DNA of 64,000 bases from Adineta ricciae (taxonomy: Eukaryota; Rotifera; Eurotatoria; Adinetida; Adinetidae): NCBI GenBank assembly GCA_905250025.1, contig CAJNOJ010000007.1:62001-126000 (forward strand), written 5' to 3'. The notes beneath the pieces are model-generated. The model was not told where the DNA came from and did not search any database. It worked only from the letters and a program-made list of their open reading frames with translations. Numbering within the stretch: the stretch's first letter is position 1; each line of letters begins with the position of its first letter. Positions 25,346 to 36,805 of the stretch are shown here, piece after piece. The position numbers and the translations under genes were made by a program.

Positions 25346-26556
25346 ATGGGTAACGTACATAACGGAGTGCGAATCGTCGAAAATCCGAATGAACTCTATG
25401 AATACAATAAAAACGTCCGACCACCTGTATGTGAAATCATTTCTCATTTACAAAACTAACACTTCTATTTGAAGCATAAACCAGTACCAGCCATATCTCA
25501 TCCAGCCAAATTGCATGAAGAATGTAACACAACCAAAGATATACCATTAGATCGTAAGTTCAAACATCATCCCACGAAAAAGAGAACGGAAATCTTGTAT
25601 TATAACGACTACTTAGTTTCGTCATCATTGGGTCTTGACTATCCAGCTAGTTGTCCGAACCTTCTCGCTGGCTATATACATGTTAAAGCTAACGATACAT
25701 TCAAACAAGATTGTGTTCTATGTTGTACTTCTCTTTGTCTATATGTCATTCGTGGCCATGGTACAACGAAAATATTTGACGAAGGTGCAGTAGCTTGGTC
25801 CAAAGGAGATGTTCTGGTAATTCCCTATCAAACAAGAGCATTGGAACATTCAACTATAGACGATACGGTTTTCTATTATGTTCACGATGGACCACTATTG
25901 AAATATCTCCGAGTAACGCCGTCGAGTAAAGCATTTCCAACAACTGTTTTCCGAGAGAAACTTCTCAAAGACAAAGTTGAAAATATCCGAGAGAAACCTG
26001 GTAGTGAACATGCAAATCGTTTAGGAACTTTGATTGGTAATCCAGAAACAAGTGAAACGAAATCGTTAACTCATACATTATGGGCTTTATTGAATGTTCT
26101 ACCTGCTAATTCCATGCAAAAGCCTCACCGGTGAGTTTTCAGATATTGTCGAAGATGAAATTTACTCTACCTAATCATAAAAGACACAATGCTGTAGCTT
26201 TAGATCTAGTGACATATGCACCGGAAGGAAAATGCTATACACTAGTAGGCGATGAACTAGACGAAAATGGTCAAATTAAGAATCCAATACGTCTAGATTG
26301 GGAATCTGGGGGTGCATTTACCACTCCACTTGGCTTATGGCATTCGCATCACAATGAATCGGAAGATGAAGACGCTTGGATTCTACCGGTACAAGATGCA
26401 GGCCTTTCACTCCATCAAGTAAAATATGTTTTACCTGTGTTTGATATTTGAGCTTTTCTGATGTTTCTTTTCAAGGGTCTATATGATATTCGATTTGCTG
26501 ATGAAGAATGGAAATATTTACATGATAAGCACGCAATTAAAAGCATTATTTATTGA
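25346..26556 (+). CDS. Double-cupin, gentisate 1,2-dioxygenase-like protein
   Basis: Exons 25346-25426, 25475-26130, 26184-26418 and 26476-26556 encode 350 residues. The first cupin half (about residues 80-160: YVIRGHGTTKIF, WSKGDVLVIP, FYYVHDGPLLKYL) resembles the C-terminal cupin of gentisate/1-hydroxy-2-naphthoate dioxygenases. The second half has PHRHNAVALDLV, then GAFTTPLGLWHSHHNES and AWILPVQDAGL, resembling the catalytic cupin with its HxH and later His iron ligands. The family cleaves the ring of gentisate-type aromatics using Fe(II) and oxygen. Here the metal-binding cupin is in the C-terminal half, the reverse of the usual gentisate dioxygenase order. Substrate not predictable. Divergent from an SDR gene. 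The three introns show it is an established eukaryotic gene, but the family is mostly bacterial and fungal, so past transfer is plausible. Confidence 0.75.
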
Positions 26557-26596
26557 TTTTATCATAAATGGATGCAAGCTTTTATTCGAAAAAAGA

Positions 26597-26606
26597 AATA
26601 AATAAA
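26597..26606 (+). terminator. Overlapping poly(A) signals of the cupin gene
   Basis: Two overlapping AATAAA hexamers, 41 bases past the stop codon and about 55 bases before the end of the convergent ART gene. Confidence 0.6.
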
Positions 26607-26661
26607 GATTTGTAACATCCGATGCATGCATATATAAACACCAAATAAAAACCAGCGTCGT

Positions 26662-29035
26662 TTAATGTCGAGTGTAGAGATAATCTTTCACCTCTTCCAC
26701 CATGAAGTTTTTCGTTTTGCTCAGTAGAGTCATAACAGGATGTTTAGCAGATAGTGTTCGACTAGCAGTGTCTTCTGCTCGTTCTAAATATTCCTTCGCC
26801 GTATCCATATTTCCACGATGGGCATGAACAACAGCCAGGTTATGTAATGTACGTGCGACATCAGGATGATCACCAGGCAATGAAGCTTCTTGTAATTTTA
26901 ATGCTTCATCGTATTCTCTCAATGCGGAATCATAATCACCAGCAGACAAATAAACATTACCGAGATTGACTCGAGGTAGAGCACGATTGGGATGTCCGGG
27001 TGGAAGCGATCGATCATAGATTTTCTTAGCTTTCGTGTATCGAACTACTGCTTTCGCATACTGGAACAGACAAGAGGAAACAATAGAAATTTATCGATAT
27101 TTCTTCTCTATCTTACATCTTGTCGTTCACAATCGATGGTGCCCAAATTAATCAATGTTCCAGCTACATCAACATGCTTCTTTGGAACATTTCTTTTGTA
27201 TAATTTCATTGCTCGCTGAAAACATTCCTCTGCTTTCAATTGTCGTCCCTGTTCACTGTACACAACACCAAGACCATTGAGTGTTTTCGCCGCACTAGCC
27301 GCGCGTTTCGGTCGAGCGTTCATGTGTAAGTTGTATGCACGATTATAACAATTCAGTGCACGACCAAAATCACCCTTTAGCCGATGCGTACGACCGAAAT
27401 TGAAAAAAATACAAGCAATTTCTTCATCATTGGGGTTCGAGGAGCTAAGAATTGTATCGAAGTATCTTTCAGCTTTGGCATATTCACCCATCTCAAGTAG
27501 TAAGTTTCCAAACATCAGGACAATATTTGATTCAACCATCTTTTTCTTTTGATATTCCATGTATTCAGCAGCTAAATCAGCACCTTGATCAGTCGCATGT
27601 ACTTGCACACGCCAAAGATCTTCGTCTTCATTGAAGTAACATGCATCGATTTGAAATGATGCTCCTGTTAAAAACAATAGTGCTCGCGTTGATTTGCATG
27701 AAATGTCGAAAGAGAGAAACTTTTACCGATATCTACCAGAACTTCTGCTTCTTCAGGAAACGCTGAGTATTCGCGAATATCAGCAATAACAATTTTGCTA
27801 ACTTTTTCCAAATCAACAGCATACTCGAACAGGGCCCGCGCGAAACCTTCACGTTTTGGTGACTTTGTGGCGAAACCAAAGGCGACCGAAAATTCACTAC
27901 TAGTCGACAGGTATCCGTTGGTAGAAATTAAATTTCCAATACTTTTTTGAAAATTTTCAACTTCATCGGCACTTAATCGTGAACCACGGTATAACTTCAA
28001 TACACCTTGTTGCTTGGCTTTCAAATCCAAAAATTTCAATTCTAGTTGTTTACATAAGTCCATGATGTAGAAACGAAATTGATACAAGACGTCAACATCT
28101 TCAGTACGAAGAGCTTTGTTAATAAATCTAAAGGAAAGGTAGAAAAAAGAATCTTCGTGCGCTTTTCTTATATCACCATTAACCTACTTATAGACAAATG
28201 TTTCTTTTGTATACCATGGGATAGCTTCAGCAGATTTGTAAGTCTTCTCGAAATCGTCAATATTGTTCAATTCTGTGATGTTACCACGGTAGTAATTGCG
28301 GCACGTGGTCACCATAGTCTTCTTAGCTTCATCCGTGCTGGGCATTTGTGTTAAGACAATTTTGAACAATTGAAAGAATAAGAATGAGCCGGCTTCTTTG
28401 GAAAGATCACGTGTAGCCTTTTCTTTTTTATTGTACATGCTAAATGCTTCGGTTTGCTTTTCTAGTTCTTCACGAGATTTAGTTAATCGTTCAATCAGAA
28501 TGGCTTCATTTTCACACCAATTCAGAAGGTAACTGTGTGTTTGCAGACTGAATTCTTGCGCTGCATCTGCTGTTGGATAGTAGACAAACACGGAATCGAT
28601 TTGTTTCAATGGCTCGATGGCTTCAACTACTTCAGTTGTGGCTGGACTGTCCATCACAAAGAAAATCTTGTTTGTCAATGGTGTCATATAATTCGTGCAA
28701 TCGACGGCACTAGTGAATGACTAAAACAAATCATCATACAAGTCACTAGGCTCATACTAGAACAGAAAACTAACCTGAACATCTTTATCAATTGTCGAAA
28801 GGATTTGCATTAAGTTGGGCTTTGGTGTATCACGAGCATAATATATTACTCGTGTTGCATCACTAGTCGTTCTTTCGTCTCCGGTACGCTCTCCATCCCG
28901 GCCACCGCCGTTCCGTCCACCACCGTCCCGCCCGCCACCATCATAGCCAACGTCTTCATTCTCTTCGCCATTCGGACGGCGGCCATCTCCACCACGTCTG
29001 TCATTAGTTTTAATATACTTTTTGAGACCTAACAT
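26662..29035 (-). CDS. TPR-ART A: ADP-ribosyltransferase with TPR repeats, catalytic residues intact
   Basis: Five exons on the minus strand: 28775-29035, 28188-28720, 27727-28127, 27117-27664, 26662-27060 (713 residues). The N-terminus carries a Gly/Arg/Asp-rich tract of RDGGGRNGG-like repeats, then a 100-residue alpha/beta-looking region with strands KIFFVMDS and IDSVFVYYP. The ART domain (about 220-410) keeps the R-S-E pattern of arginine-specific ecto-ART enzymes: YRG with Arg312, LSTS (338-341) and E391-A-E393 in FPEEAEVL. This predicts NAD+-dependent mono-ADP-ribosylation, possibly of arginine. About six kinesin-light-chain-type TPRs (42-residue period, HPDVARTLHNLA) follow and probably bind a partner or substrate. 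No signal peptide is visible, so it is likely intracellular. It is a paralogue of the genes at 42627-44741 and 45002-47034, and is convergent with the cupin gene at 105 bp. Confidence 0.88.
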
Positions 29036-29905
29036 GACTTATAGACGTAATAAATCGACAAATGCGAACAAGATGTTTCGCAGCGACCTGTACTTCTATT
29101 TACCTTCGCTCGGTGATAAGCAACGACACTGTCAGCCGATATGCTTGAATGATCAGTTTCAAGCGACGAAAAACAAATTATCGCATTGCGATGTATTTTT
29201 TCACTGATATCATACTGAGAACGAAGCTAAACCAATCCGATGTGAGGGGAAAAGGCTAAACTGAATCATTATACGTAAAACGTCAATATAGATATTTCGA
29301 TTGTGTTTCATCACTGGTAATCACCATGTGAAATCTATTGATTTTCATTTTATTCTGTGACGTAAAACGCCTGAAGCGATAGGAAAAATATACGAGCGTC
29401 GCAATAGTTCAAATTTTCTTGTTGTTAGAAAAGAAAAACTGAGTTGTCATACTGATGAAAACGTTTCTTTCAATATTTCAGCAGCAAAAATCAATCGACG
29501 CTATTCGCGATAGCTAGGTCATCAATCATAAAGTCGAATAAAAAAAGTACACGGTCAATTTGTATACTTTTTCGCTGATGGGATGGTGCGATAAGCTGAT
29601 AGTGAGGTCATTCCATGCGTCAATTGAACACGTTTCTGTGGCGCTTATTCTACATTATATAAAACCAAGATGATAGCATTCAGTCGATCATAGCGTCATC
29701 TATTCTCAATTTCTTCGGTGTTGATGTCAGATCGATGATGAACTTGACATTTATCAAACAGACTGACTAACTACGAAATAGTATCAGCTCAGATATAATT
29801 GTTCGCCTTCTAGTTGCTAAGTTACTAAACGAGATCAATCTTAAATGGTACTCGTTGATCTAAATGGCATGCTTTCAAATTGTTGTTTGCGTACATTAAT
29901 AGAAG
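29036..29905. promoter_or_regulatory. Divergent intergenic region, TPR-ART A / CFAP69
   Basis: 870 bp without supported coding exons between two divergent genes. It is presumed to hold both promoters and the 5' UTR of CFAP69. No recognisable element. Confidence 0.4.
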
Positions 29906-32900
29906 ATGTCAATATTTACTGTACAGCAACAACAACAACAACAGCAATTATCGGTCAGCAAGAGCTGTAGCCTGCCAAGAATACCACAAAATCGTTTGCC
30001 TGTCGTTCATATTCTCACATCAAGAAGTGAACCCGGTGATGTCAAAGTTTGTGAAGCATTGGAATTTATTTTCAGTTCTTTCTGACATTATTTTTAGAGA
30101 AAAGAACCGTTTCAATTCGAGAAAGTTGCTCGATTTTTTCTCGATCCTCACACAGTAAAACGAAGAAAACATATATTGATGGGATGCGGTCACGCGTGTT
30201 TATTTTCAGGCACATCTGACTGATCGGCGGCTACGATTTTGTCAGAAACTACTTCGATGCCATGAAAATGGATACGTAAGAATGAGTTTGTTTTCATCAT
30301 TCACACCTGTAAAACAACAATGAGGATCTTGCTTTAGATTCTAAAAGATGTACCATATCTAATGCAACTGCTAAATGTTCTCGCAGGTTGTTGTGAAGAG
30401 CAACCAGTCTATGTCAATCCATTTATTGAGATTGTGAAAAACTGCTCTAAACCATTCCTATTGGATAAATCAACAGATGCAGAAATCTATGCATCCGCAT
30501 TGATTGCTTTCTGTTCAGACTTCGGTAAAATAAAACTTTTGTTAGTGACAATCATGATGTGATAAATTTCATTCAGGTTATCTTCTTCGTGTATCGAATA
30601 AACGTATTCAGCGATGTATTCTTGAAACACTTTACAAATCAATTCAACCTACCAATAAATCACCCATAGCTGACAATGATTTTGATGGTTTACGACCAAT
30701 TCGAATTGATTATTTATTGAAGATTCACTGTTATAGTGATCTTTGCGAAACATTAGTTAAAGTACGATGATAGAGAAAGAAAGATTCTTCTAGTGGACAT
30801 ATTTTCTAGACAATATCTATGTTCGAAAATGATCTATCACTTCGGATTCAAGCAGTTAAATTACTGCAGATTTATTCATCGAAATCGCGTAGGTCATGTG
30901 CGAAGATGTTGTTTGTCAACCGAATGTTGTCTGCTCTAGTTGACTGTGTAGCAAGAATGCTAACTCATGATTGTATCAATCGATTAGTAGCAAAGATGAA
31001 TGATGCTGATCCAACAGGAGAGTAAGAAAACAGTTTGGTATTTGGAGATAGAACCCTACAGGAGAATTGTTCTCGTTAGACTTTTATTTCGTACAACTGA
31101 AGTACTGTGGAACATTTTCGACTTCGCCGATGAAGAGCAAATTGGTGAACAATTGGACTCACGTGTCACAATAAGGTTTGCTTTTGTTTGGATATCTTTC
31201 GATAATCTTATTACTATTCCTGTTTAGTCTTCTACAAGAAGCTTTCATTGGCCAAGTAACACAAAATCATAGTCAATATCATTGTCAATTGAGGTATTTG
31301 TCGTCTCTCACGGAAATCAAACTATCATTGAAGATCTTTAGAAACGATTTGCTTATTGTTTGCTCGCGCATCATTGCCATTAAACCTGATGCTCCAGGTA
31401 GACACACAACATTAATTGACCTAGTTAATATGACGGTCTGTTTCTAGTAATCGAAACCGGTTTTGCAAAGCAATTACTTCTACTCGCGTCTTATCCCGAA
31501 TGTAAGTAAAGATAAACATTTTCTTGCTGCTGGACAATCGATGACAATTCTTTTATATCAGTACGTAGTAATAATCCACTGGTCAAAAATCTAAAAATTA
31601 CCACATCTGAAGAAGATTTTGAATTTAAAAAACTCTTAATTAACACTGTTGTTTTACTTGGTCGTAATCCGGTGATAAATGATGTATGCATTGAAATTCT
31701 GTTCGTTGAAGAAATAGTTTCTCTTCTTTCAATTAGTTAATCACGAATAGTCGTGTCTTACTCGCCTTATTGTCGTATGTCGAACCGTTACCTCGGAAGA
31801 AAAATCAATTAGTCAATGCATTTGAATGGTCTCTGTCACAATTAGAAGAGCTTCAACTACATGCACTTGTTGCGCTTTCCATTCTTTTGCCACGCTCGTT
31901 ACAGGAATACTTAGAATATCATACAAGTACACGACTTCTTCTATTCTATGAATGGACACTAAATGGCGGTAATACAATTAAAACGAAAGAACTGTTTTGT
32001 ATGAAACAAACCTATTTTTTAGATGTTTATCAAAGTCAGGGTAATGGATTCTTTGGTAAAGGCGGTCGAAACAGTAAACGATCACAGCTGAAATATATCA
32101 TGCGACTATTGCGGAGTATTGTTTCCACAAAAGATGAAGGAATCTTTGTGGATTTATGCGATCAAGGCTTGATACCATTGATAACCGGTTTGACCAAATT
32201 TTTAGTTTGATCTGTCAAAACAACTTCTCTCTCGATACATAGGACATTTAAAACGCCTGCTTCGAGAAACGTCCAATCATATTGATTATATCGATTTAGA
32301 TTTACTTTGTGATGGTTTGTTTGTTCTAAGTTGTTTAGGCGAGCTGGATATTCACAGAAAAGTATAGTATATGGAAATACTTCTGATATTTTATCTGAGA
32401 TGTGATATTGTTTGGATTAGGAAATCTTTGGCTCGGAAGGTATTGAAATTCTCACCAAAGTTCTTCTGAGTGAATCATCGCACGTTTGTGGTGGTCTGGG
32501 ATATTATCGTTTACTTGTCGCGGCTATTGATTGTGTCTGGTGTTGTGTCATTGGTAGTGTAATCAATGAAGATGAATTCATTCAAAAACAAGGTCTTTTT
32601 GCCTTGCTCGACTTGATTGAAGTGCGTCATCTCGAGAAATTCGTTTCTTTTTTGACAAAATATTATTGTCGCTTCTCTTCTTTGACCAACATAGGCAAAT
32701 CCAAAATCATTGCAAAATATTATTCTCGGATGTTTATTGGATTTAACAGAAAATACTAAATGTTTGCATTTTATAATGGCATGGCAAGGACGAAAACAGC
32801 AACAATTTCCACACGTTCTTTGTGAACTATGGCGCGATGAAGAACGTGAAATACATGTAACGAAAATTGCACGTTTTCAGCTGAGGGTGATGCTCATTCG

Positions 32901-33854
32901 CTATGTATTACTTCTAGGTGGCTCGAACAGGAAAAGGTGTGATAGAGGATCATAGAAAACCATTAATGGGTATACTTCAACAGTCAGCGCCAGTCATTCC
33001 ATTGAAATCTGTAGAACCACCTCGATCAGTTCTCGATCTGATCGATAATATGCGATCAAAGATCTATGGGTTTTTCTGTAAAATAGGCTTTGGTGATTTG
33101 CCCGGTTTACACGAAGAAGATTTCGTTACTCTATGCATCATTGAGAACTTTTTGGACTTTAAGTTGGGTGAAGTATGGCAAGAAATTATGATGGAACTGG
33201 ATATGGAAGGTACACAAGTAATTGCAACAGATGGAGAAGCCACTGACACAATTCTACGAGCAGCTGAAGAGCGTGGATTAGGTAGAGAAGGAAGCGAATT
33301 GTTCGAGACATACCTGACGAATACATTTGTCGTTTAGCGGTGACAGCAACACAGAACTACATTTTAGAGCAGTATCATAAACAAGATTTACACTATGAAA
33401 AATCATTCTATCACGAAGTAAGAATCACCTTCCCATTTTATGTTTCACTGGATAAATATTTAGATAATTCGAAATCATCAATTTCAAGAAAAGGGTCTGG
33501 AACAGTGGAAAGCATACCTTGCAAGAACATCGAAATATCCGTTGCTGATGGTAAGAATGACTATTGAAAAGAACTGCTCACTTCTAACGCTTTGTATCTA
33601 GGTTGCAAAAGATGCTCAAAATGAATCAATTCAACAGTCACGACCGGACGAAAAGAGCTATACAGGTTATCACACAGTTCATAATTTAGAAATTCCAAAC
33701 TTATCAATAACGGTAGACAAAATGTGCATTTGTTTCCTACGCAATAAGCCGTGCCTTTTCCTATTTTTAGGCTTTTACTGGTCGAGTTTTACATATTGAA
33801 AGCACACCGGTGGAATTACTCAATAAAGGTCGACGGATGGAATTCAATTCATAA
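29906..33854 (+). CDS. CFAP69: Cilia- and flagella-associated protein 69
   Basis: 21 exons: 29906-30046, 30098-30154, 30210-30275, 30338-30524, 30577-30761, 30810-30888, 30952-31021, 31080-31175, 31228-31293, 31342-31397, 31448-31501, 31562-31683, 31737-32187, 32243-32361, 32421-32621, 32695-32856, 32918-33281, 33338-33417, 33464-33550, 33602-33712, 33771-33854. The frame closes to 945 residues, close to vertebrate CFAP69 (about 940). Family-typical blocks occur in order: NDADPTGELLFRTTEVLWN, EELQLHALVALS, RKEIFGSEGIEIL, GLGYYRLLVAAIDCVWCC, IMAWQGRK, LPGLHEEDFVTLCII, FKLGEVWQEI, and IESTPVELL near the end. CFAP69 is an armadillo-type helical repeat protein of cilia and flagella, tied to axoneme central-apparatus assembly in sperm and to olfactory cilia. 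The N-terminal exon has a Gln run. The intron at 30889-30951 is 63 bp with no stop, so retention would stay in frame. Convergent with the kinesin-like gene. Confidence 0.93.
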
Positions 33855-33955
33855 AAGATATTCGAAATAGATTATTTTATTTTTACGACGTATTTTTCCA
33901 CATCAGTGTATTGGTCTTCACGTATCTTCTGACACAACTATACTAAATAGATATT

Positions 33956-36258
33956 TTATTTTTCTAATAAACTTTTTTCACAATCAAATTCATTTGATCT
34001 AACAGTAAAAACGACCATTGTGTGTTTGGGTGAGAAAAGATACGTTTTCAACAGACGATTCAATGAATAGTCGTTGAGAAGAAATCGTTTTTCTGTCTTC
34101 TGATCGCCTAAATGGCCGTTTTTCAATTGGCGAATTAAGTTCATGATAGAATAGGTAGCCGAGTTCAAGTTGGTTAACAGGCCTGTCGATCGAACTGAGC
34201 AAATAGGAGCTAAGTGTAAGAAGAGAAATGAACCAGACAAAGATGATTGCTCATGATGAAAGTTAACGATGAATATTCGATGAGCAAATGACATTGGCAT
34301 ACTAACACGATTGATGACAGTGTCAACATCGTCCGACGTTTTTAATGATATTTCACATGGTGGTCGAAATATCACTTGTTTATCTGAACATAAGATGAGA
34401 AGAAGAAGATGATGAGGAAGAGGATTGATTTGAATTCCTCACCTGTATCAATCAAACGTATGCGTTGCATTCTTGTCAGATCGCAGATCGAGTTGTTGAA
34501 GAAAACAAGATTCATACATGTGATTTGTATAGATCGATTTTGAATAGTGCATTTGAGGGTATTTGAAAGAGATTGGTAAATGTATCGAAGAAAAGAAGGT
34601 CGATGTGTTTCTGATTGTTTCTGATCGTCGAAAAGAATACAAACTGATTGATAATTATTCTGAGATGTGAGGAGAAATTGTGAATCAATTAGTTGATCCA
34701 ACGAACTATTCGATTGATTTAGTATTATTTGAAGGTGTTGGCAAGCTGCCGAGTTTTGCGATGCTCGGACTATGATTACATGATTATGGACTTTGTAAGA
34801 AGAAGTAATATTGGTTGATAACGACGGATGAGTAGCAGTCGACTTCGTTCGAGAATAAAACTGTTGAAGAAAATGATGAATACGCTTTCGATTTCGTTCT
34901 CGACGTCGTCGCCGAACGAACAATCGATAAGAGTTGACTGTCCATGACGATTTACCACTTGTCACTTTGACACAATTTGGCATTGATTGTTGGTTGTGAT
35001 TATTATTACTGAAATATTTAAGCTATTCCAACAATGGTATTCTTCTTGCTACTTTTTATACTTAATTTGCTGTTCATTTGAATTGTTCAAAAACTTAGGA
35101 GCTGATTTATATTTTGAATCATTGCAATCGACAGTATCACAGACATTGATACATTTGAATGGCATCGAAGGCATCAGTGATAATCCCCTTTGTATTCCGC
35201 TATTGAAGCATTTCGTATGATCTCTACTACTGATAGATTCGACTGAAATGGATTTCTGCTTTGATTCTTGCGTCGTCTGTGATGTCAGTGATAAATAGCC
35301 TACTGTTCGGAGTTTCTGATCGTCTGCTTTCAAGTACGTATGATCTGGCAGACGCTCATTTGTTTTAACTATATAACATAGCGTGTTAACTTGACAACTT
35401 CGCGTCACAGACATAAACATTTTCGTTTCAATTCTTGCATCGTTCAATTCGCACAGTGGACTGTTTGGTAAGAGGATGGCGTACAGTTTTGTTTGCGTTC
35501 CTAATGAAGCAAGCTTGTGCTTGATTGGTTGAATTGAACTCGGCGATGAACGTGCATTTTGTGAAAGACAATGGCATGACAATGAGCTCTTGACGGAATA
35601 GTTCTGAGCTTTCGACTGTACTGAATATTGGTCTTCGTTGCCATCGTCTTGCAAACGTAGAATTGCCTTTAAAAAAGGAACGAAAGATCCATCAAATGAA
35701 ATCTTTCGTTCAAACCTTATTGGTCGTATTGTCAGAAGTTTGAAATCTTAGTAATCTACTCTTTTGATCATTGTTAACAGTGAGAAGATCGTTTTTTGCT
35801 TCGCGGTATGTATTGCAATTCAATGAGAATGAAATATTCGTTTGTTCCACCATTTGACAAATCAGTTGGCAATATGTACAGTAAGTTTGCAAGTTGCGTA
35901 AACATGGACACTCAATAATAGCTAATTCATATTTACACAGATCCGTCGAGCAATTACATTCAAGCAAAACGATTTCGAATATTCTCGCATATTGACTTTT
36001 TTGTAAGGATGACAGAGGATATCTATTCATGTCAACATATTCGTACCATGGATTAATAACATACACAGAACACATATGAATAAGTGATGCGTTCGTTTTG
36101 TCTCGGTATTGACGTCCTCGTTTGAACCGAGTTTTGCCATTATCATCGAAAGGTTGCCAACTAGATAGAAAGGATTGTTTTCGGTCAAGTATTGAACGAT
36201 AATTTTCTATCATTTGACACGATCCATTTGTATTCCGGCAAGCACACATATTTTCCAT
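33956..36258 (-). CDS. Degenerate kinesin-motor-like protein
   Basis: Exons on the minus strand 35716-36258, 35062-35666, 34443-35008 and 33956-34383 encode 713 residues in frame. The C-terminal third follows the order of a kinesin motor: a strand resembling the neck-distal half (NLVFFNNSICDL, like the xFFExYNExxxDLL element), an L-x-T-S-D-D-V-D-T-V-I-N-R-V helix, HRIFIVNF at the SSRSHxIF position, FLFLHLAP at the VDLAGSE position, LNSATYSIMNLIRQL (like NxSLxxLxxVIxxL), and NDYSLNRLLKTYLF (like RxSKLTxLLxxxLG). The P-loop and switch glycines are not seen, so ATP-driven movement is unlikely. The N-terminal half is Cys-rich (CNCSTDLCKYELAIIECPC) and unrecognised. KIF26/VAB-8-type pseudo-motors are a possible parallel. 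The assignment rests on weak pattern order and needs a profile search. Confidence 0.5.
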
Positions 36259-36805
36259 TGTTTCAGTGAATCATACTGACTAATAGTGATAATTGGACCT
36301 TACATAACAAAATTTCTGTTCGGTATATTTTCAATAAAACAAAACACGCATTAAACAAGCAACTGTGTTCTCTGTATTCATTTGCGCCAATGGTATCGAA
36401 TGTTATCTTCTCATTAGAGTTTAAAACGTCTGATGTAAGAGCATGAGTTTACTATTTCAAATGGTGAATAATCGTGTATATTATGCAAATAACTGCAAGG
36501 TTGATTCGCCCTCTTTTCTTTCCAACCCTTAAAGTTCTGACAGGGAGAGAGTAAGAAAGAAGGATACAAATTGTTAGACATCAGTGGAAGAAGAATAAGC
36601 CAGTAAGGAAGAAGAAGGAATGCAAAGAAATGCCAAAAGCGTCAACCGATGACGAGTCCGTTTATTCATTCGTCAATTCACAACCTTCGTTCGTTCTTAT
36701 TCATATACATACGTACGTGACGTGCATCCACCACTGACGACATTTTTCATCGGTTTATCTTTGTGTATTTAATAGCGAAAAACAAAAGAAAAAGCAAAGT
36801 CGATT
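36259..36805. promoter_or_regulatory. Divergent intergenic region, kinesin-like / VWA
   Basis: 547 bp between divergent starts. It contains purine-rich stretches (36541-36640) but no coding signal and no element I can name. Confidence 0.4.

Noticed and set aside
28079..28354. Plus-strand ORF opposite TPR-ART A
   Set aside because: Antisense shadow of two confirmed exons and spans their intron.
32205..32242. Donor at 32205 for the CFAP69 exon ending near 32204
   Set aside because: It leads to an immediate stop. The donor at 32188 restores the frame and the family match HLKRLLRE...DIHRKEIFG.
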